In this document: positions 1-9,682 of the stretch, piece after piece
How the letters are laid out: each line of letters starts with the position of its first letter
Numbering within the stretch: position 1 is the stretch's first letter
Source: Trichomonas tenax
Taxonomy: Eukaryota > Parabasalia > Trichomonadida > Trichomonadidae
DNA length: 46,475 nucleotides
Direction: 5' to 3'
NCBI GenBank assembly: GCA_023091735.1
Contig: JALKBU010000349.1
Location: forward strand, 1-46,475
Translations under genes and position numbers: made by a program
The notes under the pieces: generated by a model
What the model was told of the DNA's origin: nothing
Databases searched by the model: none
What the model saw: the letters and a program-made list of their open reading frames with translations, nothing else

Positions 1-597
1 CTTACACCACTGGATAGACAACTATCAATATGTACATGAAAGTACTTTCAAATCGAAAAAATATTGATCAGATAAAAAGTTATGAAGGTCGCGGGACTAC
101 ACCGCAGAAGGAAAAATTTTCCCCTTTTTGATGTTGTGTGCTTTTTAACAAAGAAACGTTATGATATGTCATGTAAAAATTTGTCATGTCAAATTGTTAT
201 GTAACCGCAGAAGGAAAAATACTGCCTTTGTTTTCATAAGAGAAATTTTTTTCAGCATATTTGAGTCATTCTAACTAATAATATAAATAGTATCCACTAA
301 CTATGGAGAAATGATATTCAATTAAAAGCATGATAAATGAACTAATAATAAATTTCAATATATAATTGTCCTGCCGAATGAGTAGGATATGGTATTTTTA
401 GACATCACTATACCATGTATATCTTATATATTGTCATGTACTGAAAGTTGTCACGATAAAGTGACACAAAAAGCGACATTATCTGACATGTAAAGTTATC
501 AGAATCACTAGTTTTATTTGTCAAAATATTAATATTTTTGACATGTGAAGTCTTATAATCATTCAAATTATGTATTAGTTTTTATTTCAAAATCGCT

Positions 598-690
598 TCT
601 GACGGGAAGAACTGGGGACTATATTGACACAGGTACCACGCATGTTAGTAGCTAAACTCACAGATCTTCCTTTCATACGCCATCATTAAG
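598..690. repeat. Degenerate hairpin copy
   Basis: The segment from 598 (TCTGACGGGAAGAACTGGGGAC) resembles the right arm of the larger inverted repeat at 841-921. The segment at about 646-680 (containing AGATCTTCCTTTCAT) resembles its opposite strand. Together they look like a shorter, more decayed copy of the 718-921 element. The alignment was made by eye and needs gaps. Confidence 0.45.
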
Positions 691-717
691 AAATCAAAGA
701 TTTCCACTTCAGAATGC

Positions 718-921
718 CTTTGAAGAGCAAAATTAAATGCTTGATTGGGACAGGTAGCCAAGGTTCTAGTAATCCGGTCCACAGTTCTTCGTTTCAGAAT
801 CATTCTGTAAAGTAAATTGCTGATTATTTCGAAGATCGAGTCTGAAAGGAAGAACTGTGGACTGGATTGCTAGCATTTTGGCTACCAGTGCCAATGAAGA
901 ACTTAATTTTTCTTTTCAAAG
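718..921. repeat. Long imperfect inverted repeat, 81-bp arms
   Basis: The left arm, 718-798, pairs without gaps with the right arm, 841-921. I count about 68 of 81 positions matching, and the loop (799-840) is 42 nt. The best-conserved part is around TCCACAGTTCTTC on the left and GAAGAACTGTGGA on the right. The whole could fold into one long stem in RNA or be a fold-back mobile element. It contains no open frame of note. Confidence 0.8.
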
Positions 922-1146
922 TAAATTTAAAAAAATATAGGATATCATTCTTCCAATAATCATTTATAATCACATGCCACGTAAATATTTATTCGTCAAA
1001 TATGCATTTTACATATCAGATAATATCACTTTTTCGTGACACCTTTCGGTATGCAACAGTATATCTTATATATAATGCATTTCATGGAATTTAAAATATT
1101 TTTTTTTTCGACAAAAATAAAAAGACTTTCCACAATTTTAATTTGC

Positions 1147-1271
1147 AAACAAGCTCATTCAGTACAAATCAGATCGAAGCAAGCTTGCTTGTATGCTAGG
1201 AAATGTGAAGTGATAGATAGTTATTTGTTGCAAGCTTGCTTCGATCTGATTTGTACTGAATGAGCTTGTTT
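1147..1271. repeat. Perfect inverted repeat, 42-bp arms
   Basis: The arms 1147-1188 and 1230-1271 are perfect reverse complements and enclose a 41-nt loop. Both arms contain the word CAGTACAAATCAGATCGAAG or its complement. The perfect match implies recent origin or active maintenance. Its sequence differs from the 718-921 repeat, but arm-loop geometry is similar. Confidence 0.85.
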
Positions 1272-1407
1272 CGATTTAATTTGTCAAATTTGTGATCACC
1301 AACTACAAGCATCTGGTGCCACAACGCCACAAGGAGCACTACTTTTCCGTATTGCGATGACTTCTGTTGTGTATTTGCTGACCATGATATTTCTGTTACT
1401 TTTACGA

Positions 1408-1420
1408 TTTTCCCGCCAAA
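1408..1420. promoter_or_regulatory. E2F-like site
   Basis: TTTTCCCGCCAAA matches the general E2F/DP consensus (TTTSSCGC-type). No gene start lies close by, so function is uncertain. Confidence 0.25.
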
Positions 1421-2390
1421 TATTTTTGTTAACATATGTTCTTGCTTCGTATATAATATGTGTATATATTTTGAAAATAAATTACTGAATTAAAATAGCT
1501 CTAAGTCTCTATTTCAATGAAAAAAAATACAACAAAAGTATTTATAATTAAAAAAAAAATTAAATAATCTTTTGTTAAAAAGGGTGAGATAAAGCTGAAT
1601 GCGATGATGATAATATGATGGCTTATCACCTGCATACGTATCCTATTAAATATCAATACCCAATCTGTTCATTTTTAGTAATCCTGATTTTATCTCGTTA
1701 TTATTCACTTGATTTGTCCATTTTCAACGCAACCAAATCAGTGTCTACTAAATGTTGGACTTACAGGATAAAAATGTGTTGCTTTTTATTCGCAAAATAT
1801 TTAATCTTAATTTGCAACCCTTACTTTTCATCCATACAGCATGCAAACAACATGAGTAATGATAATCCCTCAGTTAACATCAAAATAAATCAAGATATTT
1901 TTTTGATATAATATTGAATAATATATTTTTCATGCTTTATATATCCACAGCATTTTAGATGGGAAAATTTTTCATTTGCCACCAAAATTAGACCTTAAAT
2001 ATTCATACTGGTGGAGAAAAATCGAGATGTTTGAGTAGACGTAGAAAATTCAGTGACGCCAATTTCATATAAGACAATAGACTAAAATTGTTATTGTGGT
2101 GATGTAAAGATACTTGAATAGTGTATAATCATAGGTGAATTAACAATATTTAAATCAAGCAAAAACATTATCAAGGAAATACTTTAAGAAAAAAAGGTTG
2201 TGTTTGCTTGGGAATATGGAGCTTTAGCATATGAGCTCTTTGTATGCTGATAAAATAAGGATTGAGCTTTGATATTTCAAAAAATTGCCAAAACCAGTGG
2301 AAGTTATTGTGATTATAAAGCTTGCAAAAAGAAATATCTGTAAACAAAAATAAATCGATGATTATCCTTATTCCAACATCTTCGCTACAA

Positions 2391-2400
2391 AAAAGTGACA
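2391..2400 (+). promoter_or_regulatory. AAAAGTGACA motif before the Rab gene
   Basis: The word abuts the ATG at 2401. The same word, or TGTCACTTTT on the other strand, recurs upstream of the genes starting at 34281, 42126 and 14426 and of the degenerate gene at 45506, and in variant form near 12269, 11627 and 20426. A core-promoter role is inferred from this recurrence. Confidence 0.45.
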
Positions 2401-2988
2401 ATGAAGGCTGATGATGATGTTCTGCACTGCCGAGTTGTTGTGATCGGCGATGCGGCAGTAGGAAAAACTTCCATCCTCAACCATCTCATAGAAAACAAAT
2501 TCAATCAGTATGAACAGTCTACGGTCGGTGCAAATTACCAATTATATTGCGAAGAAGTCAATGATCAAAAAATCGAAATGCAAATATGGGACACCGCCGG
2601 CCAAGAGAAATTCAGGTCGTTAGCACCCATTTATTTCAGAAATTCAGCTGCAGCTGTTGCTGTTTATGATCAAACATGCCGTAAATCCTTCGAAAATCTC
2701 GAGTCATGGATTAAATCTTTCACAGATATTGCAGGTACAGATACAGTTTTAACAATCGCAGCTAATAAATGCGATCTAATTGATTCAATTGATATTCCTT
2801 TCGACGAAGCCGCCGAATGGGCGAAGTCGAGAGGCTTCCAAATCACTTCTACTTCAGCTTATTCCGGTGAAGGTGTCAAACAGCTCTTTTCAGACCTGGC
2901 TCATAAATTGACAACCTTAGGAACATCGAATAAGAGGGCAAAGAAGAGGGTTGTCGAAAGAGAAGAACCAAGTAAGTGCCAATGCTAA
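2401..2988 (+). CDS. Rab-family small GTPase
   Basis: This encodes a 195-residue Rab-type GTPase, a membrane-traffic switch cycling between GTP and GDP forms. All G motifs are present: P-loop GDAAVGKTS at residues 16-24, switch I Thr41 (STVGANY), WDTAGQ at 63-68, NKCD at 122-125 and a TSAYSG G5 motif. The last four residues, KCQC, form a CXC-type double geranylgeranylation tail, so the protein should be membrane-anchored. The NSAAAVAVYD stretch recalls Rab5/21/22-type proteins, but the subfamily is not certain. A GTG two codons upstream is in frame, but ATG at 2401 is the eukaryotic start and follows the AAAAGTGACA motif directly. TAAATAAA-like sequence lies downstream of the stop. Confidence 0.93.
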   Translation: MKADDDVLHCRVVVIGDAAVGKTSILNHLIENKFNQYEQSTVGANYQLYCEEVNDQKIEMQIWDTAGQEKFRSLAPIYFRNSAAAVAVYDQTCRKSFENLESWIKSFTDIAGTDTVLTIAANKCDLIDSIDIPFDEAAEWAKSRGFQITSTSAYSGEGVKQLFSDLAHKLTTLGTSNKRAKKRVVEREEPSKCQC

Positions 2989-3237
2989 GATATGCATTCC
3001 TTCTTTTATAGTTATTAAATAAATCTCTATTAATATATAAAGTCATCAACTGTTTTACATTGAAATTAAATATTTATGCTATGCTTATTAATTTCATAGC
3101 ATAGGGATTCGATATATACTCATAAATAAAGATATGAATGCAGTCATGAAGATAAAAACCTATGTTTATACGTGAAGTTTAGTGTGTAATAGATTTCTAA
3201 GTATGATTCTAAAGTGTCATGAAAAATTGTAAAAATT

Positions 3238-3242
3238 TCATT
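3238..3242 (+). promoter_or_regulatory. Initiator-like TCATT
   Basis: TCATT lies about 10 nt before the ATG at 3250. It fits the trichomonad initiator consensus TCA(Py)(T/A), which normally overlaps the transcription start close to the start codon. Confidence 0.45.
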
Positions 3243-3249
3243 CAATCAA

Positions 3250-6200
3250 ATGATTTCTTCTTCCCATTTATCAAGTTTTTTTGAACTCCTTCAAGAAATA
3301 AAAGGGATGAAGCAGTTTATTACTGACTTTGATGAATCATTTTTGAATCAAATTAAAGCCCTTCAGTCGAATGATCGAAAAATAACAAATTTCGTTTTCG
3401 AAAATCGTCAATCGCTTATCGATTTCTTCAAAGAAGATGATATGCTAACTGATTGCACAAACTTTGATGAATTAAAAATCATCAATTCGTTAGATACATT
3501 TTTATATCCAAAAACACTCATTTGTAAGCTTGTTTGTCAATCAATATCATATTACTTTCGTCAAGAATATACCGATTTCGAGAAATTATTCTGCAGTTTC
3601 ATGACAGAATTAAAATTACTAAATCAATTATCAACAAAATACGTTGAACTAATAAATCTCGCATTCGTGTGCGTTTCTATATACGCTAGTTCGTGCGAAT
3701 CCTTCGAAATTACAATACATTCATTAACACATTTCTGCCATTATCTCAGTTCTTTGCCATTCCTTGAGCCAGAGTGCTATAAGTACATAGTTTTGATATT
3801 AAAACATTTACCACTCTATTTATCGAAAGAAATGTATAATGAAATCACTGATACATTTATTTACTTGCTTCAACAAAAAGCAAAGTTCTTTATGGTGGAG
3901 AAACCAGTAGAGGTGATTGAATTACTGTCATCGTATTTCCACAGATTCGAATATCGTGCACTTAAATTAATTGCGTTATTTTCTTTACATTCATCATGCG
4001 ATAACATACATCAAATGTTTGCATCACTGCCTTCAATACTGTTCTCAGAAATAGGAAAGTCTAAATTAGAGTATAATAAGAAATATCAATTATGCCATAA
4101 CATAGATTCCATCAATTTCGACTCAAACAAGTCATTCAGATATCCATTGAATCTCCCGGAGTATTTCAGTCCATTGTCTTTCGACAAAATTGAAGATAAT
4201 ATGAAATTAATCGATATATTTGACGAAAACATACAATCAATTATGAATAAGATAGGAGAATCGTTATCTTGTTCCTCTATATACTCGATCATCAATTTTG
4301 TCAACTCGTATGGAAAATTACTTGATATTACTTATTCAGTTCCAAACACAATTCACGCAATTGCGGCTCTTTTATACTTAACAAGCTATTTGAAGAATGT
4401 TACAAAAGCCAAATCAATGGTCTCCAAATTACTTTCTTCGATTATTTTTCAAAATGATTATTGCATTTTCACATCAAAGGAAGTCGATCCAGTTATAGGC
4501 TCAGCTCGTAATTTGATCATCCAGAAGGTTATAACAATTGATCAGCTGTTATTATTGCAAATTCTTGCGATAGGATCAACAAATCCGCATTTATTCTGCG
4601 AATGCATTCTCAGAATGTACAAAACAAATGTCGTTTTGGACTTTAATGCGTTTTCCCATTCAAGCTTGATAACGTTGCTTTTGAGTGTCGGAACAAATCT
4701 CTCGGAAATGAAAGGAAACACAGAAGAAAAAACAATATTTTTCACATTTCTTTTTGATGGTTTAGACTTAAAGGCATTTATGCAAACAGCATTTTCTAAT
4801 CAAGACTTTGTTAAGATATTTTTAAGTCTTTTGCAGGAACAGACACTTCAAGGAAAAGTTATTCAAGTTTTGAAAAATCTTTACAATAATTTCAACGACA
4901 ACACAACACTTAACTTAGAAAAATGCATCTCAAAGACATCATTCTTTAATTCTTTTCAATCTCCAATTCTTACACAAAAGTTAGTCGAAGCGTTCACATC
5001 AATCTATATAACAAACGTTGAATGCCATAAAAGCTTGAAATGCGTTGTTTCAACAATCGTCGAATTACTAAATGAAAATCCAAGTGAGAAAATGCTCTCA
5101 AATATCCTCAAAATCTTTGCATACAGGCAAGAAGGATTATCAGTTGAAGAAATTAATACGATTTACAGAAATATATATGTATTCGAGATGGGAATGAAAC
5201 TGTGGGAGGCTGAAAACTCATGGCAGAAAACAGTCGAAAAAAGGCTATGGGAAATTGCAGCTGGATACACAGCTATAACATCAGTTTCACAAATTCACAT
5301 AACTCAACCTTCTGTTTTGCCTCTTCTCTTTTACATATGCAAGAACACAGATCATCTTATTCACTTATTTAGAGACCAAATTGATTATTCGTTATTCAAT
5401 TGTGCAAAACTTCATGAAGGATATGTTGATTTAATCATTCTCAAATATTTGGAGCACATGAAAGATGTTGAATTGCACAGCTGCGTTATCAAACTCAATA
5501 TCAAAGATGTTGACGCTGCTTTAGGTTTAGTTGAGTCAATAATGAGATTGAGCTCAGATAATTCAATTATTTCATTGGTCTGCGAAACAATATGCCAAAA
5601 TAAATCACCATATGTACTTGATGTTGCTAAGACATTTGAAAGCGCTCTAACTTATGCTTCAAGTATCACAAAGTCTTTGTTTTCACTCGGATTTATACAG
5701 CCGCAGTTCACTTCAGAAGTAACAGAAGAAATTTTCCAAACAGGTTTCACAATGAGCTTAGTTATGAAAATTTGCACCAAAACTATCGGTGCAATGAGCA
5801 TCAATCTTACTTTGATGTCAATAACAGATACTGTTGGTAACAGTTTAAGAGTCTATTTATATAACACATCGTTGATGATGGTGATTAAAAGTAACAGGAA
5901 GAAAATTGTCGCAACATTAGCAAGAAGCTTCCTCGATGATGATTGGACACATATTATGCTGTCCGTTGCTATTGATGAATCAGGAATGACATGTTTCCCT
6001 GTTATCGATGATGTCCTTGTTGATGCAGTTCCAATTAAGTTCATTCCAGTGTTTAGTGGGACTTTAACTGTGAATCTTGGTGGATACGATGAATCAGAAG
6101 TTGATAATGCTTTACTTAATTCCTTAATTGGCGTTTGCCATAGTTTCACGTTCTACACACGTCCATTAACTGATACAGAATGTGCAATACTTAAAGAAAA

Positions 6201-9200
6201 TCCGGTTGATCTCAGGTATTCTCCAGCAGCTCAAACAATTGATTATGTTCCAGACAAGGTTAATCAATATAACATGCCAAGGACCGTTGTTGAAGCTGCA
6301 CTTGAAACGCACTTAACGCAGAACTTTGATAAGTTCTTTGAAATAAGACACAATATCGACCAGAATTTAATATTGGGCGTTCTTGGCATTTTACAGATCA
6401 TTTATAGATTATCTCCTCCTGAACAGATATATCTGAAGCCAGATCTCGTTTGTTACTTTTTATTAGCGCAAAGCGATCCATCTTTATCGTTATATAATGG
6501 TACACTCAATTTCTTCAAGAGTTTGACAATGACAAAAAGAAAACAAAAATGGCTTGACAAGATACAATTAAATCCATATATCTGGTGCAAGAGCCATAAC
6601 AGAGCCTGTATATATAAATTAATGACATACAATATGGTTAATTTCGATTATGATCACATCAATTCTTCAATAGTTATAAAATTCATCAAAGTTTATTACC
6701 AAACAGAGTTCAACAAAGAGTTAGAGAATTTACTCATTAGGATTGCTCCTCTTGCCACAGAAGAACATGTCACAATATGGTTTGCACAAGCAATCAATTC
6801 CAAGGATCTCAAGTTACTTGGAATCCTTCGAATGCTTCTCAACACAGACGAAAATTTGTTGATAGGAAATCCATACAAGAGGCATATCATCAATTATCTG
6901 CATACATGTGTCGGCAGTGACAATATTTTTATTGCTGAAGCATCAATTCTGTTGATCCATCAGATGTCGCTCTCTTCATCTAATCTAGATCATCTTCATT
7001 CAGCATTCGCAGTTCTCTTGAATTCAAAAGAGCGCTTACAAGTGTTCAATTTACTCATTGAAGATGTTCAACATTATCCTTCGATAGCCAATTTTATGTG
7101 TTTAGTTGCAATTAATTTGGATACCGCTCAAATGAATCACTTTGCAAGGCACTTATATCCGTTATCGTCGATTCCTGATTTCGTGTCCAAAATAATTTTA
7201 GATGATGGATGGTATCTCTATCCATTGATTCTGTCATATTTTGTCACAGATTTCGAGGGAACAAATAATTACATCAAAATTCTTCTCAATCATTCAAACA
7301 AGTTTGAAACTGATATCAGGAACATGACCGTGTTTACTATGTTTATTGATTCGCTTTCACATCCAGGAGCTAAAGATCCGCTGATTAATCTTTTGTCACA
7401 CCTCATTAAGGATGAAGAAAACGAAGATAAGTTGAACTTTTTAATAGAAATGATTGTTCTTTTAACATTGTTCCATATAGGAAACGGAGTCAGCAATGGC
7501 AACATTGACAAAGATTGCATGAAAGATGTTAAATTGCATAAAATAATGCCTCTCTCCAATTTGATGAATTTCATCAGATTGGATTTAATTAAACAGGCAC
7601 TTGTTTTCCAGGCAATTATCATGGATGATGGAAATTGGAATTTGTCGAATGCAGGATCTTTTATTCTTAACCAAGTCTCAGGCCGTCAGCTTAAGCAGCC
7701 CAAAATAATCGAAGTTATTAATAATTTTGTTTTCGGCAAAAAAGGACGAAATATCAAAGCAATTGTTGAATCAACTCATAAATCAATGCTCAAAATAGTT
7801 AAACAAGGAGTTCTGCAGTTCAGTTCAATCATTTCCGTTTCAGTAACTGTTGTCAACAGCTATATTCAGAGCGTTCCAAAGATGAAGTACGAAGATCTTC
7901 AAGAGTTCGTCAAACCAACGCAATATCCAAAAGAAAAACCACAAAGAGCACCAGTGTTAACATACGACAACACATTAACGCTCACGTTCATCCGAGTTAA
8001 GCTTAAACTGCAGAATCCATACGAGAAGAAGAATGAGAAGAAGCGCATCGCAATTAACAGAGGAATTTCGTTTGAGGGGCAGATTATCAAATTGGACAAA
8101 ACTATCGATTGCATACTCTTGATTTATCAGACTCAATTTGTTATTCAATGCAATAAGACATATTTGATTGAACACGACAATATCGAATATCTTCTTCTTC
8201 GTTCAGCAAATGCATTTGAAATTATCAATGCCGACGGAAAGTCATTTTATTTGCAGTTCCCACACAGCGATTTCCAGGAGATCTTGAAACAAGTTTATCA
8301 GTGCGTCATGAAAAATGCACGAATCATTCAACGGTCAATATCTTCTTCCGTATTCTCTGCAACTAAAACACTTAGCAAGTGGCACACAAGCAGGATTTCG
8401 AATTTCATGTTGTTAATTTACTTAAATATATTCGGAGGAAGATCATTCAGGAATTCTAATGACTATCCGATCTTCCCACGCGTTTTTGACAAAGATTTCA
8501 ACATTCTCGAAGAGTGTCCTCCATTTGAGGCTGAACACAGAGGTCCAATCGATGGTGACTTTGAAGAAAGAGTGACAAAACACGATGCTGCTTCTCCAGA
8601 GACATTCTTCTTCGCGGAAAAGTGCGAAGATTTTACAAAACCTTTCACTTCTTCACATGAATTCATTTTCCAGCACAGACTCGCTCTCGAGTCAGAGCAA
8701 GTGTCTAAGTGGCTTCCTTTATGGGTGGATCAACACTTTGGCACTAAAGCACACTTCAATTCTATCATCTTCACTTCCGTTAAACCACGGAAACTGTTAC
8801 CTGCAGCTACAGCTGCATCGCTTGCTGACGAAAAACTTGACGTGGATAATGTATTCAGAATGGCATCCTTCAAGAGCAAGATGATATACATAAAGAAAGA
8901 TGGCAATGTAGTAAAGAAGAAGAAAGAGATTGGAAGGATTGAACCAGCCGAAGATATTTTGTTTGCTTCATGCACCTTCTTCACTTTTGCATATTCGAAG
9001 TCTCATAAAACGATGTGGCAAGTCAAAGGCAAGGAGATCGTTAGTCGATACTTCCCATTCCAGTCGTGCTGCTTCTTCGTTCTCACGTATGATATGGTTA
9101 TCTTCCAGTCTTGTGAAACATCTTTGTCTATTTTCAATGCCGAAACGAATGAGATAAAGTTTTTCTGCTTACTTCCTCGTCGCATCATTCGCTGCATTGG

Positions 9201-9648
9201 AAACAGAGTAACAAGGACTGTTGTCGTTGCAACAGATGATAACAAGATTTCAGTCTTCAACTCTATGGGAAGATATGTCCACAGCTGCGTCATTGGAACT
9301 GAAATCAAGGGAATGCTCCAAGCTGGACAACTCGGCCATATTGTTGTCAGGACGAAGACAGACATATTCATTCTCTCGGCGAGCTGCCAAAAAATCAAGA
9401 GAGTTCCTTTGGAGCACAAAATATCGAGATGGTTTTGTGTCCAAAACATCAATCAAATGGATGTTGTTTTATTTGAGGCAGAAGGAAAAGTTTATGCATT
9501 TCATCCGATTTTCCCTGAAAATCCTACAGAGATTTGCTCGAATTCGAGCGGCGGAATCATGAGTTGCGATTTTAACAGAGAATTACGCGTTTTCTCAATC
9601 ACATTCGAAAGTGGTGTTGTTAAGCACTTCAATTTCGATATTATATGA
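3250..9648 (+). CDS. Large BEACH-WD40 domain protein
   Basis: The 2132-residue protein has the architecture of BEACH (beige/LYST/neurobeachin-like) scaffolds, which act in vesicle traffic and lysosome-related or membrane fission events. The long helical N-terminal half resembles armadillo-like repeats. About residues 830-977 look like the ConA-like lectin domain of this family, with a typical strand pattern and TFYTRPLTDTE near its end. About 1615-1685 fit a PH-like domain. The BEACH core begins near 1711 (WHTSRISNFMLLIYLN, then NDYPIFPRVF) and continues through FIFQHRLALES and LPLWVDQHFG. The final roughly 230 residues show WD40-like strands. The BEACH segment is short: only about 135-150 residues separate motifs that normally span about 280, and the usual DVKELIPEFFY region is barely recognisable. 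The start is the first ATG after an initiator-like TCATT. Confidence 0.9.
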   Translation: MISSSHLSSFFELLQEIKGMKQFITDFDESFLNQIKALQSNDRKITNFVFENRQSLIDFFKEDDMLTDCTNFDELKIINSLDTFLYPKTLICKLVCQSISYYFRQEYTDFEKLFCSFMTELKLLNQLSTKYVELINLAFVCVSIYASSCESFEITIHSLTHFCHYLSSLPFLEPECYKYIVLILKHLPLYLSKEMYNEITDTFIYLLQQKAKFFMVEKPVEVIELLSSYFHRFEYRALKLIALFSLHSSCDNIHQMFASLPSILFSEIGKSKLEYNKKYQLCHNIDSINFDSNKSFRYPLNLPEYFSPLSFDKIEDNMKLIDIFDENIQSIMNKIGESLSCSSIYSIINFVNSYGKLLDITYSVPNTIHAIAALLYLTSYLKNVTKAKSMVSKLLSSIIFQNDYCIFTSKEVDPVIGSARNLIIQKVITIDQLLLLQILAIGSTNPHLFCECILRMYKTNVVLDFNAFSHSSLITLLLSVGTNLSEMKGNTEEKTIFFTFLFDGLDLKAFMQTAFSNQDFVKIFLSLLQEQTLQGKVIQVLKNLYNNFNDNTTLNLEKCISKTSFFNSFQSPILTQKLVEAFTSIYITNVECHKSLKCVVSTIVELLNENPSEKMLSNILKIFAYRQEGLSVEEINTIYRNIYVFEMGMKLWEAENSWQKTVEKRLWEIAAGYTAITSVSQIHITQPSVLPLLFYICKNTDHLIHLFRDQIDYSLFNCAKLHEGYVDLIILKYLEHMKDVELHSCVIKLNIKDVDAALGLVESIMRLSSDNSIISLVCETICQNKSPYVLDVAKTFESALTYASSITKSLFSLGFIQPQFTSEVTEEIFQTGFTMSLVMKICTKTIGAMSINLTLMSITDTVGNSLRVYLYNTSLMMVIKSNRKKIVATLARSFLDDDWTHIMLSVAIDESGMTCFPVIDDVLVDAVPIKFIPVFSGTLTVNLGGYDESEVDNALLNSLIGVCHSFTFYTRPLTDTECAILKENPVDLRYSPAAQTIDYVPDKVNQYNMPRTVVEAALETHLTQNFDKFFEIRHNIDQNLILGVLGILQIIYRLSPPEQIYLKPDLVCYFLLAQSDPSLSLYNGTLNFFKSLTMTKRKQKWLDKIQLNPYIWCKSHNRACIYKLMTYNMVNFDYDHINSSIVIKFIKVYYQTEFNKELENLLIRIAPLATEEHVTIWFAQAINSKDLKLLGILRMLLNTDENLLIGNPYKRHIINYLHTCVGSDNIFIAEASILLIHQMSLSSSNLDHLHSAFAVLLNSKERLQVFNLLIEDVQHYPSIANFMCLVAINLDTAQMNHFARHLYPLSSIPDFVSKIILDDGWYLYPLILSYFVTDFEGTNNYIKILLNHSNKFETDIRNMTVFTMFIDSLSHPGAKDPLINLLSHLIKDEENEDKLNFLIEMIVLLTLFHIGNGVSNGNIDKDCMKDVKLHKIMPLSNLMNFIRLDLIKQALVFQAIIMDDGNWNLSNAGSFILNQVSGRQLKQPKIIEVINNFVFGKKGRNIKAIVESTHKSMLKIVKQGVLQFSSIISVSVTVVNSYIQSVPKMKYEDLQEFVKPTQYPKEKPQRAPVLTYDNTLTLTFIRVKLKLQNPYEKKNEKKRIAINRGISFEGQIIKLDKTIDCILLIYQTQFVIQCNKTYLIEHDNIEYLLLRSANAFEIINADGKSFYLQFPHSDFQEILKQVYQCVMKNARIIQRSISSSVFSATKTLSKWHTSRISNFMLLIYLNIFGGRSFRNSNDYPIFPRVFDKDFNILEECPPFEAEHRGPIDGDFEERVTKHDAASPETFFFAEKCEDFTKPFTSSHEFIFQHRLALESEQVSKWLPLWVDQHFGTKAHFNSIIFTSVKPRKLLPAATAASLADEKLDVDNVFRMASFKSKMIYIKKDGNVVKKKKEIGRIEPAEDILFASCTFFTFAYSKSHKTMWQVKGKEIVSRYFPFQSCCFFVLTYDMVIFQSCETSLSIFNAETNEIKFFCLLPRRIIRCIGNRVTRTVVVATDDNKISVFNSMGRYVHSCVIGTEIKGMLQAGQLGHIVVRTKTDIFILSASCQKIKRVPLEHKISRWFCVQNINQMDVVLFEAEGKVYAFHPIFPENPTEICSNSSGGIMSCDFNRELRVFSITFESGVVKHFNFDII

Positions 9649-9663
9649 TTATTGTTTTTTATT

Positions 9664-9670
9664 TAATAAA
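9664..9670 (+). terminator. Likely polyadenylation signal of the BEACH gene
   Basis: TAATAAA occurs 16 nt after the stop codon. Trichomonad messages use a TAAA-containing signal very near the stop. Confidence 0.45.
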
Positions 9671-9682
9671 TATGTTTATATA

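Larger units (their letters stand above)
1..2390. other. Gene-poor AT-rich region
   Basis: I see no convincing protein gene here. The open frames at 1036-1263, 1196-1435 and 1615-1911 are short, and the first two lie on an inverted repeat. The region holds a 17-bp direct repeat (ACCGCAGAAGGAAAAAT at 101-117 and 204-220), several TGACATGT-type words (for example 484-494), and the inverted repeats listed separately. It may be repeat-derived DNA or the decayed edge of a mobile element. Confidence 0.6.

Noticed and set aside
1036..1263. 75-codon frame over the inverted repeat
   Set aside because: Its 3' half is the repeat read through, so the open frame is a by-product of the palindrome.
9003..9452. 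149-codon minus-strand frame inside the BEACH gene
   Set aside because: Antisense to a clear WD40 coding region, with no recognisable protein features.
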